Position numbers and translations under genes: made by a program
Notes under the pieces: model-generated
Database searches by the model: none
Seen by the model: the letters and a program-made list of their open reading frames with translations, nothing else
What the model was told of the DNA's origin: nothing
Shown here: one piece after another, positions 12,415 through 23,646 of the stretch
Layout of the letters: each line of letters begins with the position of its first letter
How positions within the stretch are numbered: the first letter of the stretch is position 1
Origin: Lumnitzera littorea
Taxonomy: Eukaryota; Streptophyta; Magnoliopsida; Myrtales; Combretaceae
Assembly (NCBI GenBank): GCA_024138015.1
Contig: JAMXBB010000008.1
Location: 8,357,792-8,421,791 of the forward strand
DNA: 64,000 nt
Reading direction: 5' to 3'

Positions 12415-13976
12415 GTGCGTACCTCTCTAAGTGATGAAGACATAAAATGTGTGGTGTGGTGTATAGGCAATCACAAGACTCCTAGTGTAGATGGCTTTCA
12501 TGTTAATTTCTACAAAAATTATTGGGATGTTATAGGAAAATCAGTCTATGATACTAGTAAGAATATCTTTTCATATATGAAAATTCCTAGAGAGTTGAAC
12601 AAGACCTTAATAGTCCTTATCCCTAAATCTATTGAAGCCGACAAAATTAAAAGCTTTAGGCCTCTTAACCTATGCAACATGATCTACAAAGTTATTGATA
12701 AGATCATGTTTAATAAGCGTAGACCTCATCTAGACTACCTAATTAGTCTAAAGTAGTCTAGTTTCGTCCTTGGGAGATCCATAAGAGATAATATTATTGT
12801 CTTTCAAGAGCTCCTCCATTCCTTAAAGAGGAGGAAGGGAAAAAGACCATTGACGATAATGAAACTTAATCTTAAAAAGGCTTTGATAGAGCTGAATGGA
12901 TTGTATAAGGCACTCACTTATAGCTCTAAACTTTCCAAAGAAATGGGTTAGTCTTATTGAATCTTATATAGTCACTATCTCCTTTCAAGTCATATCAAAT
13001 GGAGCTTGCTTAGACAATTTCTCTTTAAGTCAAGGCATGACACAGGGGGACCCTTTATCCCTATATATTTTCATCATTATCATGGAAATTTTGAGTAAAA
13101 TGATTCATAGTTCAATTAGTCTTAATCTTCGAAAGCCCATTAACTAAAAGTAGCTAATTTAAAATTCTCCCATCTTCTCTTTATAGATGACAATCTACTA
13201 ATGAGTGAGGTTTCTCTTGAAAATGCTCAAACAATAAAGAAAAGCATGCAAGAATTCGACAAACTCTTTGTGCACAAAGTGAAGTATCTCAAATCTTGCA
13301 TTATCTTCTCAAACAATGTGCATGATAGAATTAATCATGACATTGTGGACTTATTTGGAATTAATCCAAGAAGAGATATGGATAAATATCTTGGCATCTT
13401 TGTAAAGGATACAGGATAATTAAAGAACAATGATCTGAATTTTATTGTTGAAAAGTTCAAAGCAAACTTATGGGATGGAAAGTAAGTATGCTTTGCATGG
13501 TAGAGGAGGAAACTTCTACCTTCTTCTATTCTTGAGAGTATAACTAATTACTATTCTTAAGCTCTACCCTTTCTTGCAAAGACTACTATGCAACTAAAGA
13601 GATTGCATAGAAGCTTTCTTTAGGGCTCCATGGAAGAGAAAGAGAAAATGCACTAGATAACCTAAGATAAGTTTAAAATGCTAAAAGAGGAAGGAGGCTT
13701 GCGTCTTCTTGATCTTAAGATGAGAAATCAAGCGAACTTTGTGAAGCTTCCTTTGATCTTAAAAAAGAAAAAAGAGAGAGAGAGAATCTTCTCTAGACAT
13801 ACTTAATTAGGTGTGAATATAAATTAAAAATAATAGATTTAGTAAGAAATCAAGCTCGAATTTCGTTAGAATGCTTAAAGAGAACTTTGGTTAGATGGAT
13901 AACAAAACCATAATAAAGACCATTTTCGAGCATGATTTTTCACCTCTTGGTTTTTATAAATAAAGCTTCTTTAAAC
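12415..13976 (+). pseudogene. L1-type LINE reverse transcriptase, 5' portion
   Basis: Non-LTR (LINE) ORF2 copies element RNA at a nicked genomic target. In order, the frames show the plant L1 RT hallmarks: PSVDGFH...YW (about 12490), LIVLIPK and SFRPLNLCN (about 12600-12680), SFVLGRSIRDNI (12760-12790), MTQGDPLS...F (about 13040-13065) and the catalytic box FIDD at 13180-13191. It continues through a region with KLLP/FLWGSM-like motifs to about 13800. Frameshifts and stops (for example after 12756, 13147 and 13419) break it. The endonuclease and ORF1 are missing upstream. At 13976 it is interrupted by E2 and resumes at 21257. It is dead, though the catalytic Asp pair survives. Confidence 0.85.
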
Positions 13977-15308
13977 TGATTGATATTAAACTCTATTTGT
14001 TTAATACTAACCTTCGACTAAGATTTAAAGAAAACTGGTTCTTCTAACTTTGAAAATGCTTTGGAGTCACCACCCAACTGGAGTTGAGAAAAAAAGTTAA
14101 GTTATAACCAATTGAATGAATCTGTTATAACTTAACCACCAATCTATTGATTAAACCATTTCATAGAAACAATTTTTAAAATCAGAGATTTGGATTCGGA
14201 GATTAAGAATTTTAAACCCTTACGAGTATCACTAACTTTCCATATTTAATTTTAACCTCAAAAATCACCTCTCAATTTTAAAATATAGAACTTGATTATT
14301 TACCTAAATGGGATAATTCAAACAATCTAAACTAAAAAGGGAAAATCAGGTTTTTTATTTTTATCATCGCCTTGTAGGTGCTTACATATCCGCTATTCGG
14401 GATCAGACATACATAATTCTTTTTGTAAAACTTTAGTGGGTTGGTTTTGTTTTAATTTGAAAATGATCAAGTTTATATTGTACTTAATTTGATTTATTTA
14501 AGGAAATTTCTAAAAAAGAAGGTTCTAAATTAGATTTTTTTTATTTTTTTGGAAAATTCTAAAAGATCCTAACTTTACAAAGAATCTAATTATTTTTTTT
14601 TATTTTGAAAAACTTGATTTTTCTAAGTGTTAAAAAATAATCTTTATTCCATAAATTATTTATTTTTATTTTTATTTTTTATTATCTCTTTTTTATTATT
14701 TTATTTGTTATTTTTTATTCTATTTTATCTAAGAAATAAATAAATAAACTACTTTTTCTTTTCTTTTCTCTTTTTTTCTTTCTTTTTCTTCTTTTCTTCC
14801 TTCTGTTTTTTTTTTTATTTACAATACAATTTACATTTACATAAATAAATAAATAAACAAAATAATAAAATAAAATAAAATAATCTGAGAAGAGTCGGAC
14901 TAAGGATAGGATGCGGGTCAGATCAGCTAGAGCAGATCTCAAGTCAGGCGGTCAATGCGTAGATCTAGGTCGGTCTTCAGATCCAGGTCAGGTTCAAGTC
15001 ATCTTCAAGCTCAACAATAGTAGCCAAGCACTATTTAAACTAATTAGGCCACCGAATCAAGTGGGAAATGTAGTTTTTGTGAATATTTTATTGAGGAATG
15101 GGGGGTGTTTTTTATGCTACAGTGCTTGGAGCTCATTTGGTGGTGTTTTGGAAGTCGACTGTGAGTGGTGGTAATGGTGCAAGTTGAGTAGTAGTTGCTG
15201 CAGTTGAGGGAAGTATTGGGTTGAAGGTTTAAGGATGTGGGGAGTGTGGTCGTAGGGTTAGTTTGTGCCTAGGATGGTCGAAGGTGGTGGTTTAAGAGGG
15301 GGGAGTAC
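13977..15308. mobile_element. E2-1, left part (non-coding LTR-like element)
   Basis: It begins TGATTGATATTAAACTC inside the LINE and is collinear with the reverse complement of 35827-38310 over its whole length: the Ser/Pro-free 'ctttggagtca(c/t)cac' block (about 14060), the 'cgccttgtaggtgc' block (about 14367) and the 'gggtcggact'-like block (about 14890). E3 interrupts it at 15309. No coding capacity: open frames here, such as 14715-14942 on the minus strand, are lysine/arginine low-complexity. Net length without E3 is about 2.6 kb, close to the 2.5 kb of E2-2. Confidence 0.7.
15304..15308. repeat. Target-site duplication AGTAC, left copy (E3)
   Basis: AGTAC precedes the TG of the E3 5' LTR and is repeated directly after the CA of its 3' LTR at 19985-19989. 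Confidence 0.9.
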
Positions 15309-16185
15309 TGATAGGCTTCAAGATACCGACCCAACCCAACTGCCAAAGCGAAGATCATCTACTTGCCTACTCATTCTGTCTGTTGAGTCGAATAACACTA
15401 TTTATTGCAAATAGAGTGCCGAGAAGTATAAGGTCGAGACAACGATTGATCCTCACCTATACCTGACCAATCACTTACTCGGCATCATGCTTGCCGATAA
15501 GCTGAGGTATCATGATTCCAACAGTTGGGACTTACTCGGTAAAGTCTATCGTTGACTTAGTGGTCGAGAGATCACGTTACCGAAGGTTAGATCCACTCGG
15601 TATGCCCAGAGAAACTATTGTCGATTGACTTCAACACTTGGCAATTATAGGCCGATCTCTCTAGTGTCTTGGTTAAGCACTGTAAGACTACCCCCAAGGC
15701 ATGCCAAATGACAACATGCCGACTTTTCCCTGTGAAACGTACAATTTTATATTTTTGTACTTGTTTTCTTTATTTTATTTATGAGCCCAATTCTTTAGAG
15801 TTTAAGGCCTTGTACACTATTTATAGTTTTGTCACTAGAGTTTAGGACGTATTATAAATAGCAATATTTGTAACAATGCAGGATACATATAACAGAATTA
15901 AGGAAAAACCCCTTTTGAGTCTTTTCTCTCGAAAAGTTATCTCTCTTACCAGTTCTTTTCAATCCTTTTAGCAAGAATTGTGGCAGGCAACCCCATCACT
16001 CGAACCGGTGCATCACATCCAATAAATCTTAGGTCCATGTATGATTCTACGGTGCATCATATCTGTAGAGTTAGTGCACGGGTTTTGCTAAACCATCAAC
16101 TTTCATTTATTTTTTGTTCCTTTAGTAGGATCGGACCCATACCCCCACGACCAGCCTTGTCTGTCCTTGGCCCCAGTTCATATTA
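15309..16185 (+). repeat. E3 5' LTR (877 bp)
   Basis: It starts TGATAGGCTTCAAGATACC and ends TTCATATTA, where the partner LTR ends TTTGTATCA, so the terminal CA has mutated here. A polyadenylation-like and promoter-like region lies around 15850-15960 (tattataaatag at about 15849, which could serve as TATA box). It is collinear with 19152-19984. Confidence 0.85.
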
Positions 16186-16188
16186 ACT

Positions 16189-16200
16189 TGGTATCGGAGC
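16189..16200 (+). promoter_or_regulatory. Primer-binding site of E3 (tRNA-iMet type)
   Basis: TGGTATCGGAGC, three bases after the LTR end. It matches the common plant site TGGTATCAGAGC, complementary to initiator tRNA-Met, with one mismatch. Confidence 0.8.
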
Positions 16201-16453
16201 TCGAGGTTCCAGATAGGGTTAAGAGTTTTAGGTATCGTATCTGTTTTATCTTGTGTTTAAGGAAGTGCTTGTCTTATAGGGTTTTGTTGTGATATTGAGG
16301 ATTTGTTTGCTGGATATTAGTTTAGTTTCAATTAAACTTCCTTCGAGTAGGTTAGTGAAAATTTGGATTGCAATTTCTTTACATTGTAAGTCCCATATTG
16401 AATATATATATTAAAGAAAAGGTTGGGAATTCTAATCTGGGTTGTTTACCAAG

Positions 16454-17669
16454 TGATAACTCTGATTTTAAACATATTTCATATGGTGATTTTATAGCAT
16501 TTCCCTTACATTTTTGGTTTTCTTTAAAGAAAATGATACTTAATTGAGTAAAATGTTGATTTCAGGGTTTAAACGCATTCTAGGCTCGAAAACGAATCAA
16601 GTTTCACTCAATTCCGAGTTCAAACGAAGAAGTTATGAAATTTTGAAGTTATGAAATTTTGAAGTTGTGCAGAAATTTTGCTTTTGTGCAGAAAATTACA
16701 CGACCTGGGGACATGGCCATGTCCCAGGCCGTGTCTGGTGACGAAAATAAAATCCGTGTAATACACATATATAAGGGGATCTTAGGGTTCAAAAGGGAGA
16801 GAGACATTACAGAAACAAAGAGAGACAAGAAGAGACTTAAGGAGAAACAACATCAAGAAGCGATAACGACATCGATTTCAAGATTAGAGATTGTTCATCA
16901 AATCAAGAGGGGTTTTCATGCTTTATTTTATATTATTGATGAAACTCGTTTTTAGATTCATTATGATAGCTTAGAATTCGAGTATTTAGGATTATGGAAC
17001 CTAGGGTTTCATGTGATTCTTGGATTGAATTATAATTTCAAGAAAGTTTCTATCTTTTCTTGATTCAATTATGTCGTTAATTATTGATTGATAATTCTAG
17101 AGTGTCAATACATGATATTATGCATGTTGATTGAGAAATTGCATGTGTAATTAGATCTTAGCATAATTGAAGAGAATTACATGTATACTTAGAGATAAGA
17201 TACATGTTTCTTTCGGAAAGTTGATTGTTTGCATGGGAATTCATTATACGTTAATGCAATTCTAAATTATATTACTAAGTGAAAAGATTCCGGTAAATAA
17301 TTTAGGATTAGGGTTAATATGCTTGAGAAAGATATTAGCTTTAATTGTGAATCCCTCCGGTCAAGAATTATAGAAACTAAATTGAATATATTTTAAAAGG
17401 TTACATGTTAAACACTAGGGGAAATAATTCCTAAATACATTATTGCATACTTGAAGTCGTTCGTAGTTTATTGCTTTCTAATTTGCTTAGTTAAGTCTCA
17501 TAATTAGTTTAGTTTATTAATTTCATTATTTTTAATTCATTCAACTCGACACAATTTTCCGGTTAGATAATAAAGCTAAAGTTAATATTAGTACTCAAAA
17601 TCTCTGAGGGATCGACTCGGACTCATATCCGACTATATTAAAGTTGATAGGTGCGCTTGCCTTGTATCA
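16454..17669 (+). mobile_element. Solo LTR (1216 bp) inside the E3 leader
   Basis: It starts TGATAACTCTGATTTTAAAC and ends TGCCTTGTATCA, with the perfect 5-bp duplication CCAAG at 16449-16453 and 17670-17674. Internal text (an 18-bp palindrome flanked by CACG/CGTG at about 16700-16733, a CTCTGAGGGATCGACTCGGA block and GGTGCGCTTGCC near the end) is characteristic of Tat/Athila-type Gypsy LTRs. No internal domain remains. Confidence 0.85.
16659..16955 (+). other. Open frame within the nested solo LTR
   Basis: A 98-codon frame spans the transcript-like centre of the solo LTR. It lacks a recognised domain and is probably incidental; LTR regions downstream of the promoter are often GC-richer and open by chance. 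Confidence 0.2.
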
Positions 17670-17674
17670 CCAAG

Positions 17675-18105
17675 ATATCACTTCTTTAAGCTGTTCACTG
17701 TGTTATTTTGCTTTAATATTGCGATAGTAGCCAAGAAAGTATTGTTGTATGTGTCAAAGCTTGCTGCTTTACTACTATGCTAGCTATGTCGTTGTAGCCA
17801 AGTGCCGAACTGCTATACTACTCTGAGTTGTTGTTTCCTAAGTGCTAAGTCAGTGTACTCTAAACAAGCATCAAAGTTGTCTGAGCTCCTAGCACATAAG
17901 TGGCCGAGTTGTGCTATTTGAAGGCTATCGAACTGTGATTATGGAATTTATTCGAGCTGACAAATAACTTGCTGAACTCCAAATGGAAAAAAAAATTTGC
18001 CGAGTTGCACAATTGATTGTCTGTTCCGCGTTTCTTTAGTGCTGCAAAACAATTCTCTCGCATATAAGCTTAAGGACCACACTATTGAAATTGAATATCA
18101 TCAAG
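17675..18105 (+). other. E3 leader with repeated GCCGA(A/G)(T/C)TG motifs
   Basis: This is the untranslated leader between the nested LTR and gag. The words gccgagttg, gccgaactg, gctgaactcc and similar recur about every 40-80 bp, interspersed with gtagccaag. No frame is open. It may hold packaging signals, as LTR leaders do, but nothing here proves that. Confidence 0.4.
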
Positions 18106-19101
18106 ATGGCATATGAAGCTAAATACAACTATGAATATTATTATGAAGACATGATATCACAAATTCCAAAGTTTGATGGATATAGCACCCCGGATGAATA
18201 TATGGATTGGGAATTTCAAGTCGATCAAGTTTTCGAAGATTATTCTTATCCCGAGCATAAGAGAGCCTATGCTATAAAGAATTCAATAATTGGCTTTGCA
18301 GCTACTTGGTAGAAGAGAATAATAAATCAAAGAATTAATAGTGGAAACATTGAGATTGTTATATGGGACGAGATAATACATTTGATGCGAAGAAAATTCG
18401 TACCTCGAGATCACCATGATAGATTATATGAGAGAAAACCTACCCATGAAGCTAACCTTTCGAAAGTGCAGGATCAACTGAAGGAGATTGAAAGAAGGCT
18501 TAAAGTGTTCCAGGCTAAAATAAGACAATGGAGGAATGCCGAATTTGAGAGTAATGAAGGAGGAGTTAAGGAGGTGGAGGTTGTTGGAGAAGCGAATCGT
18601 AGAGAGGAAGAGGGCCAAGCTAAGTTGGAGTTAAAACCTAATATTCCCAACGTACTCGCACTATCAACTATCCAAACTAATGATCATAACCCCAGGTAGA
18701 AGGAGGAAGAAGAATCGATTTGCGAGGAAGCAGAGGGAATACTAATTTTGACGAATGAGGAGAGTGTGAGATTCAAGCTAGCTGAGCTTGAAGAATTGGG
18801 AGTACTTATGATTGACGAGCCATCTTACTTCCTATCGGCACCGAACCTACTCGCCCATAATCTTTTGTATGCCTCAGAGATCGTGTTACTTTCCGTACTT
18901 GATAGTTACTAGGACTACAAAGGTGTAGTTGATTGGATCCATGATGAGTAGAAGGAAAGATTTGAGATAAAAGGTGTGATTAATAGAGCCCATGACCAGT
19001 GGAGAGAGCATCTGCTTGTAATGCCCTTGTTGCAAGAATCGCAGTATACTATGTTTCAACTTAAATTTTATCAATTGGTATTTGATCCCAATGGGATTTG
19101 A
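18106..19101 (+). pseudogene. Ty3/Gypsy Gag, broken (E3)
   Basis: Gag forms the virus-like particle. The first ATG in the frame is at 18106. The N-terminal part has the Gypsy Gag pattern IPKFDGYSTPDEYMDWE followed by VDQVFE and YPEHKRAYAIK, then LMRRKFVPRDHHDRLYE, corresponding to the family's M-R-R-F-V-P motif. After that come a charged, possibly coiled-coil stretch (EIERRLKVFQAKIRQW) and an acidic region. One frame runs to 19101 but holds in-frame stops at 18310, 18697, 18910 and 18949. No CCHC zinc knuckle and no protease follow: the frame ends 50 bp before the 3' LTR. The tail does not resemble known Gag and may be specific to this non-autonomous element. Confidence 0.75.
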
Positions 19102-19138
19102 AGCAACCACATACTAAGTTTCGGGTCAAAACTTCTCT

Positions 19139-19151
19139 AAGGGAGAGGAAA
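19139..19151 (+). promoter_or_regulatory. Polypurine tract of E3
   Basis: AAGGGAGAGGAAA lies immediately upstream of the 3' LTR TG; this is the usual plus-strand primer position. Confidence 0.8.
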
Positions 19152-19984
19152 TGATAGGCTTCAGGATACTGACCCAACCCGACTACTAAAGCCGAGATCA
19201 TTTGCTTGCCAACTCATTTTGTTTGCTAAGCCGAATAACATTATTTATTGTAGATAGAGTGCCGAGAAGCATAAGGCCGAGACAACGATCGATCCTCACC
19301 TATACCTGACCAATCACTTACTCGACATCATGCTTGCCGATAGGTCGAGGTATCATGATTCCGAGAGTTGGGACTTACTTGGCAAAGTTGATCGTTGACT
19401 TAATGGTTGAGAGATCACGTTACCGAGGGTTAATCTACTTGGCACACCTAGAGAAACTATTGCCGACTAACTTCAGCACTTGGTAATTATGGGCTGACCT
19501 CTCTAGTGTCTCGGCCAGGCATTGTAAGATTACCCCCAAGGCATGCCGAATGACAACATGCCAACTTCTCCCTATGAAACGTACAGTTTTATATTTTTAT
19601 ACTTGTTTGTCTTTATTTTATTTATAGGCCCAATTCTTTAGAGTTTAAGGCCTTGTACACTATTTATAGTTTTGCCACTATGGTTTAAGACGCATTATAA
19701 ATAGCAACATCTGTAACAATGTAGGATACATATAACAAAATTAAGGAAAAACCCCTTTTGAGTCTTTTCTCTCGAAAAATTCTCTCCCTTACTAGCTCTT
19801 ATCAATCCCTTTAGCAAAAATTATAGCGGGCAACCTTATAATTAAGATTGGTGTGTCATATCTGTAGAGTTAGTGTGCAGGATTTGCTAAACCATCAACT
19901 TTCATTTATTTTTCGTTCCTTCGACAGGATCGAACCCATACCCCTACAACCGACCTTGTCTGTCCTTAGCCTCAATTTGTATCA
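19152..19984 (+). repeat. E3 3' LTR (833 bp)
   Basis: Starts TGATAGGCTTCAGGATACTG, ends TTTGTATCA, followed by the AGTAC duplication. It is collinear with the 5' LTR, with many substitutions and a short deletion at about 19845 relative to 16000-16050. Confidence 0.85.
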
Positions 19985-19989
19985 AGTAC

Positions 19990-21256
19990 GATGGTTAGGG
20001 TTTGGCGACAGTAAGTTGGTGGCAAGCAATAGAAGCTATAACAGAGGTCGAAAGGGGGTGGAATGGGAAGCCTAAGCAATGAAGAGTATTCCTAGGGTGG
20101 TGGTGCAGCTTAGAATTGAGTAAAGAGAGAAAGCAGAGGAGAGAGAGAGGGTTTGATAAAGAGAGGAAGTGATCGGGGGAGAGAGAGAAAGAGCTTATGA
20201 GTTTTCTACAACTTGTGAATGGTTGTGTATATGCCTAGGACTCCTATTTATACACAAATTCACTTAGTAAACAAGGAAATCAGAAATTGGACTTGAATGA
20301 AAATGTCCAAATTTTTGGTTTTTTGCTAATTTTGGAGCTCGATTTGAATGCGTTTTTTACTAAATATAGACAAATTCTTTGGTTCAATTTGAAGTAGGTC
20401 ATGTTTAGAACAGGATTGAAGCAAGAAATCATACCTTTGTGTGTGAAATTTGTGCAAAAATTGGATCTAAAGTGAAGGAGTCAAGCTATTTTTTAGCTGA
20501 GAAAGAAGGGGAAAATCTTAAGAAAGAGAGGGGAAAGGGAGAGAAAGAAAAGGAAAATACTGACGTGGCGTACCATGTCAGCCAACCCAACTACCCACAG
20601 CGTGTCACATGTTCTCACGTAACATGTTGGAGCTAACGTGGCATGCCACGTGGCGTTATGTCAACCCGTCGTCCAATCCCGATGCTACCACCTATCAGGA
20701 TACATGGTACAATGAGATCTTAACATGTGGCAGTTCCTAATGTGATAAAAATAAAAAGCTTTTTAATGCTTTTACCAAGATTCAAACCCCTAACTTCTAA
20801 GTTAAACCTAATGCCATGTTTATGCACATATTCGTTAGGCCGTTGGCCTATACCTTGTTCATATGTATAATTACTAGGCCAACTTGGACTAGATTCAAAT
20901 CTAAACCCAGGCCTAACCGTCCGTTTTATTTTAAAATTAAAATCTATTCTAAAAAAATTATTTTTTTCAAAACTCCCTAAATCTTATATTTTTTAATTTT
21001 TTCTATTTTTTGGGAATTTTCAATTTTTTTCATTTTTTATTTTCCAAATTTCTTATTCTTTGTATTTTTTCCTATTTTCCTATTTTTTATATTTTTCCTA
21101 CATTTGTTACTTTTTTATGCTTTTTCCTATTTTTCTATTTTTTTGGCTATTTTTCTAAATGTCTTGTTTTTTTTTATTTTTTATTTTTCTTGATTTAGGA
21201 CCCCTTATCCTATTGAAGTAAAATGAAATAAAGAAAGCAAAAATGGAGTGTTTACA
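19990..21256. mobile_element. E2-1, right part
   Basis: Continuation of E2 after E3. Blocks such as 'tgtgtgaaatttgtgcaaaa' (about 20439), the ACGTGGC..CCACGT cluster (about 20570-20660) and an A/T-homopolymer-rich tail match the reverse complement of 35827-37250. It ends GTGTTTACA at 21256, where LINE coding text resumes. No convincing target duplication: TAAAC on the left, ACTAT on the right. Confidence 0.65.
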
Positions 21257-22570
21257 ACTATGAATGGAAGGAATGTTAAATTTTGGTCTAGCTGTTGGAG
21301 AATAGAAGGTAGAGTGAATGATTGGCTCTTTGGCCCTTTAAACAAGAATACTGAAGACATTACCCTTACCCGAGCTTGGGTTGATATGGGGTATGGAATA
21401 AAGACATCATCAAATATCCAATCAATGATGAGATCAATGCTCGTTTAGGAAATATTTTCCTTGATTTAGAAAGCATAGTAGAAGACAAAAAAATCTAGAA
21501 ATATGAGCCCAATGGAGAAGTCACGACAAAATCAACATATTGATGCCTATGCAAAGAAGCCAATAGTCCTACTATTACTAAAAACTAGTAATGGATTTGG
21601 CACTTACCTATTTTCCTTTGCATACAACTTCTTGTTTGGCATATCTTACATAATTGTATGCTAACCATGGATAATCTATCAAGAGGGGGATAAATGTTGA
21701 TATAAAATGTGTTTCTTGTGACATTGAGCATAAAACCGTGAGACTTTTATTTGTTGATTGCAATATTATTAAGCAAGTTTGGAGAAGAGTAGGTATTTAA
21801 GAAATTGCTTCAAGAGATGAACTTTTATCTTCATGGATGAAGAGATTAGGTTATAAGAGGAAGGTTGACTAAAGCAAGTGTAGGCCTAAAGCCATTGACT
21901 TTCTCTTTGCCTTTAGGGCTATAAGGAAGGAAAGGAACAGAAGAATATTCAAGGAGCATAATGTAGCAGAAGATTGGATTACTGAAGCTTAAGTAAAGGC
22001 CAGTATGTGGTGGGTGCATGATAAACACAAAAGATGACAAATTAAACCATATTTGGAAAATTAATATGGTCTCTACCTTTAAAGACTACTCTGAAGATTA
22101 TTTGTGATACAGTCGTGACATGTGACGAAAAGAAGGTAGCACTTGGAGCCATATTTAGAGATTTTCAAGGAAGAGTGATTGTTGGATTTGCTAAGAAAGT
22201 TGCTTTGACTTTCCTTCTTGAAGTAGAGCCTTAAGGAGTTTTCAAATGCCTTAAGTTAGTATATGAATTGAAACTAATCAATGTTATAATAGAATCTAAT
22301 GCATCTTTAGCAATTGATTTTATCTTGAGAGAAGACCTCTCTCAAGAGTCATGTCTACAAGTTTTGGATATTTCTAGGAAGTTTGGTAGTAAAATTAACT
22401 CTATTTCTTTTTGCAGAGTCTCTCGTGAATTAAACATGATTATCGATTAGTTGGCAAAGTCAAGATTAACGGTACATAAAGAATTGTTCTTCCTTGAGTC
22501 CCATTTAGAGGACATTCTTCCTTTTGTTTCAAATGATTTTTCTATTTCTAGTGATGTAATTAATTCGAAT
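21257..22570 (+). pseudogene. LINE ORF2 C-terminal part: zf-RVT and RNase H domains
   Basis: This is the second half of the LINE that starts at 12415. It opens with GRNVKFWSSCW (the 'GNG..I.FW.D.W' region of plant L1), then SRGGINVDIKCVSCDIEH and VDCNIIKQVWRR (zf-RVT, about 21680-21800), RAIRKERNRRIFKEH (about 21920-21960), VALGAIFRDFQGRVI (about 22140, start of the plant LINE RNase H domain) and VIIESNASLAIDFI to SRELNMI (22268-22450). Stops and frameshifts occur throughout. No poly-A tail is seen near 22570. Confidence 0.8.
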
Positions 22571-22930
22571 TAAGTCCCTTAAAGACTCTTATATTTGAAC
22601 TTTATTATCTTTATCTATATCATTAACAAGAATTAAGGGGTTTTTGGTATCTTTTTGTTGTTTTTTCAAATACCCCTATAACATACTGGAAATAATCATT
22701 AAATTTTATGATATTTAATACTAGCTTAATAATATGAAGGGTAAAGCGAGTAATTCATTGATTCTCTCTCTAATTTCAATTTTTCTCTCCTACTCTTAGC
22801 AACATGCCAACTGCCGGTAAATACTCCTTTTGACTCGTAATAAAATCTAATACATTTTAGGATCGAGAATCTTTTTTATTTTTTTCCTTTAACTTACAAT
22901 AAAACCTAATACATTCGAGGATTGTGCTCT

Positions 22931-23165
22931 TAATATTTAGTGTATTTTTAACATATGCATTTGTAATGCATTACTATATTCTACATATATTCTTCTTTCC
23001 TTTTGGACAACTTTTTTCCAATTTTTTTTTTGGATTATTTATTTTTTTCTCGAACCATAACTCGTATATATGGTGTGATTAAATAATTGTGTTATGCTCT
23101 AAATTTTATCAAATTGTTGTATTTAATTTTTACATATACATCGTGAGTGCATCATTTGTTAATTA
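22931..23165. repeat. Direct repeat, copy 1
   Basis: Shares ordered blocks with 23430-23646: 'tttttaacatatgcattt', 'tattactata..ctacatat', 'ttcttctt', 'gtgtgattaaataattgt' versus 'gtttcatttaacaattgt', and '..gtgcatcatttgttaatt'. The copies are clearly diverged. Confidence 0.65.
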
Positions 23166-23429
23166 TTTTATTAAATCCATGATTGTGAATCTATCAATTG
23201 ACATGTGTTAACTTTTAACGAAATAAAAGAAAAAAAAAAACTCAAACAAAAAATTTTTATAATGATATCAATAAATCTTTTATCTTTATAATGTTAAGAC
23301 ATGCATAGAAAAAAATAAAATATTAAGAGTTCAAATGAAAAAGCAATCTAATTAAGGATATAATTTGTTATATCTTTAATTATTTTGTATGTGTATGATA
23401 TTTCTTCAATAAAATAAATTAAATGCAAT

Positions 23430-23646
23430 ATCATATTTAGTATGTTTTTAACATATGCATTTATAATGTATTACTATATTGTACATATATTCTTCTTCCT
23501 ATTTAGTTAATTCTCTTCCAAATTTGTTTTTGCATTACTTTTTTTTGCCTTAAACTGTAGGTCATATATGGTTTCATTTAACAATTGTAGTATGTTCTAT
23601 ATTTTATCTAGTTTTTACACACACATTAAGGGTGTATCATTTACTA
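23430..23646. repeat. Direct repeat, copy 2
   Basis: Second copy of the block at 22931-23165, same orientation, about 500 bp downstream. No coding content. Confidence 0.65.

Larger units (their letters stand above)
15309..19984 (+). mobile_element. E3: complete gag-only LTR retrotransposon, 4.7 kb
   Basis: All structural parts are present: a 5-bp target duplication AGTAC, a 5' LTR (15309-16185), a primer-binding site, a leader, a gag-like frame, a polypurine tract and a 3' LTR (19152-19984). There is no protease, reverse transcriptase or integrase, so it would depend on proteins of a related element. Its LTRs share start (TGATAGG) and end text (gaccgacctt.tctgtcc-type) with the Gypsy LTRs at 27864-28775 and 33028-33934, which points to that Gypsy family as the likely helper. 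A solo LTR of another family interrupts the leader. The two LTRs differ at many sites, so the insertion is not recent. Confidence 0.85.

Noticed and set aside
14715..14942. 75-codon minus-strand frame rich in Lys and Arg
   Set aside because: Encoded by a TTTTCTTTTC homopolymer-like tract in E2; low complexity.
21010..21198. 62-codon frame rich in Phe
   Set aside because: Product of T-rich E2 sequence; no domain, and no membrane-protein pattern beyond composition.
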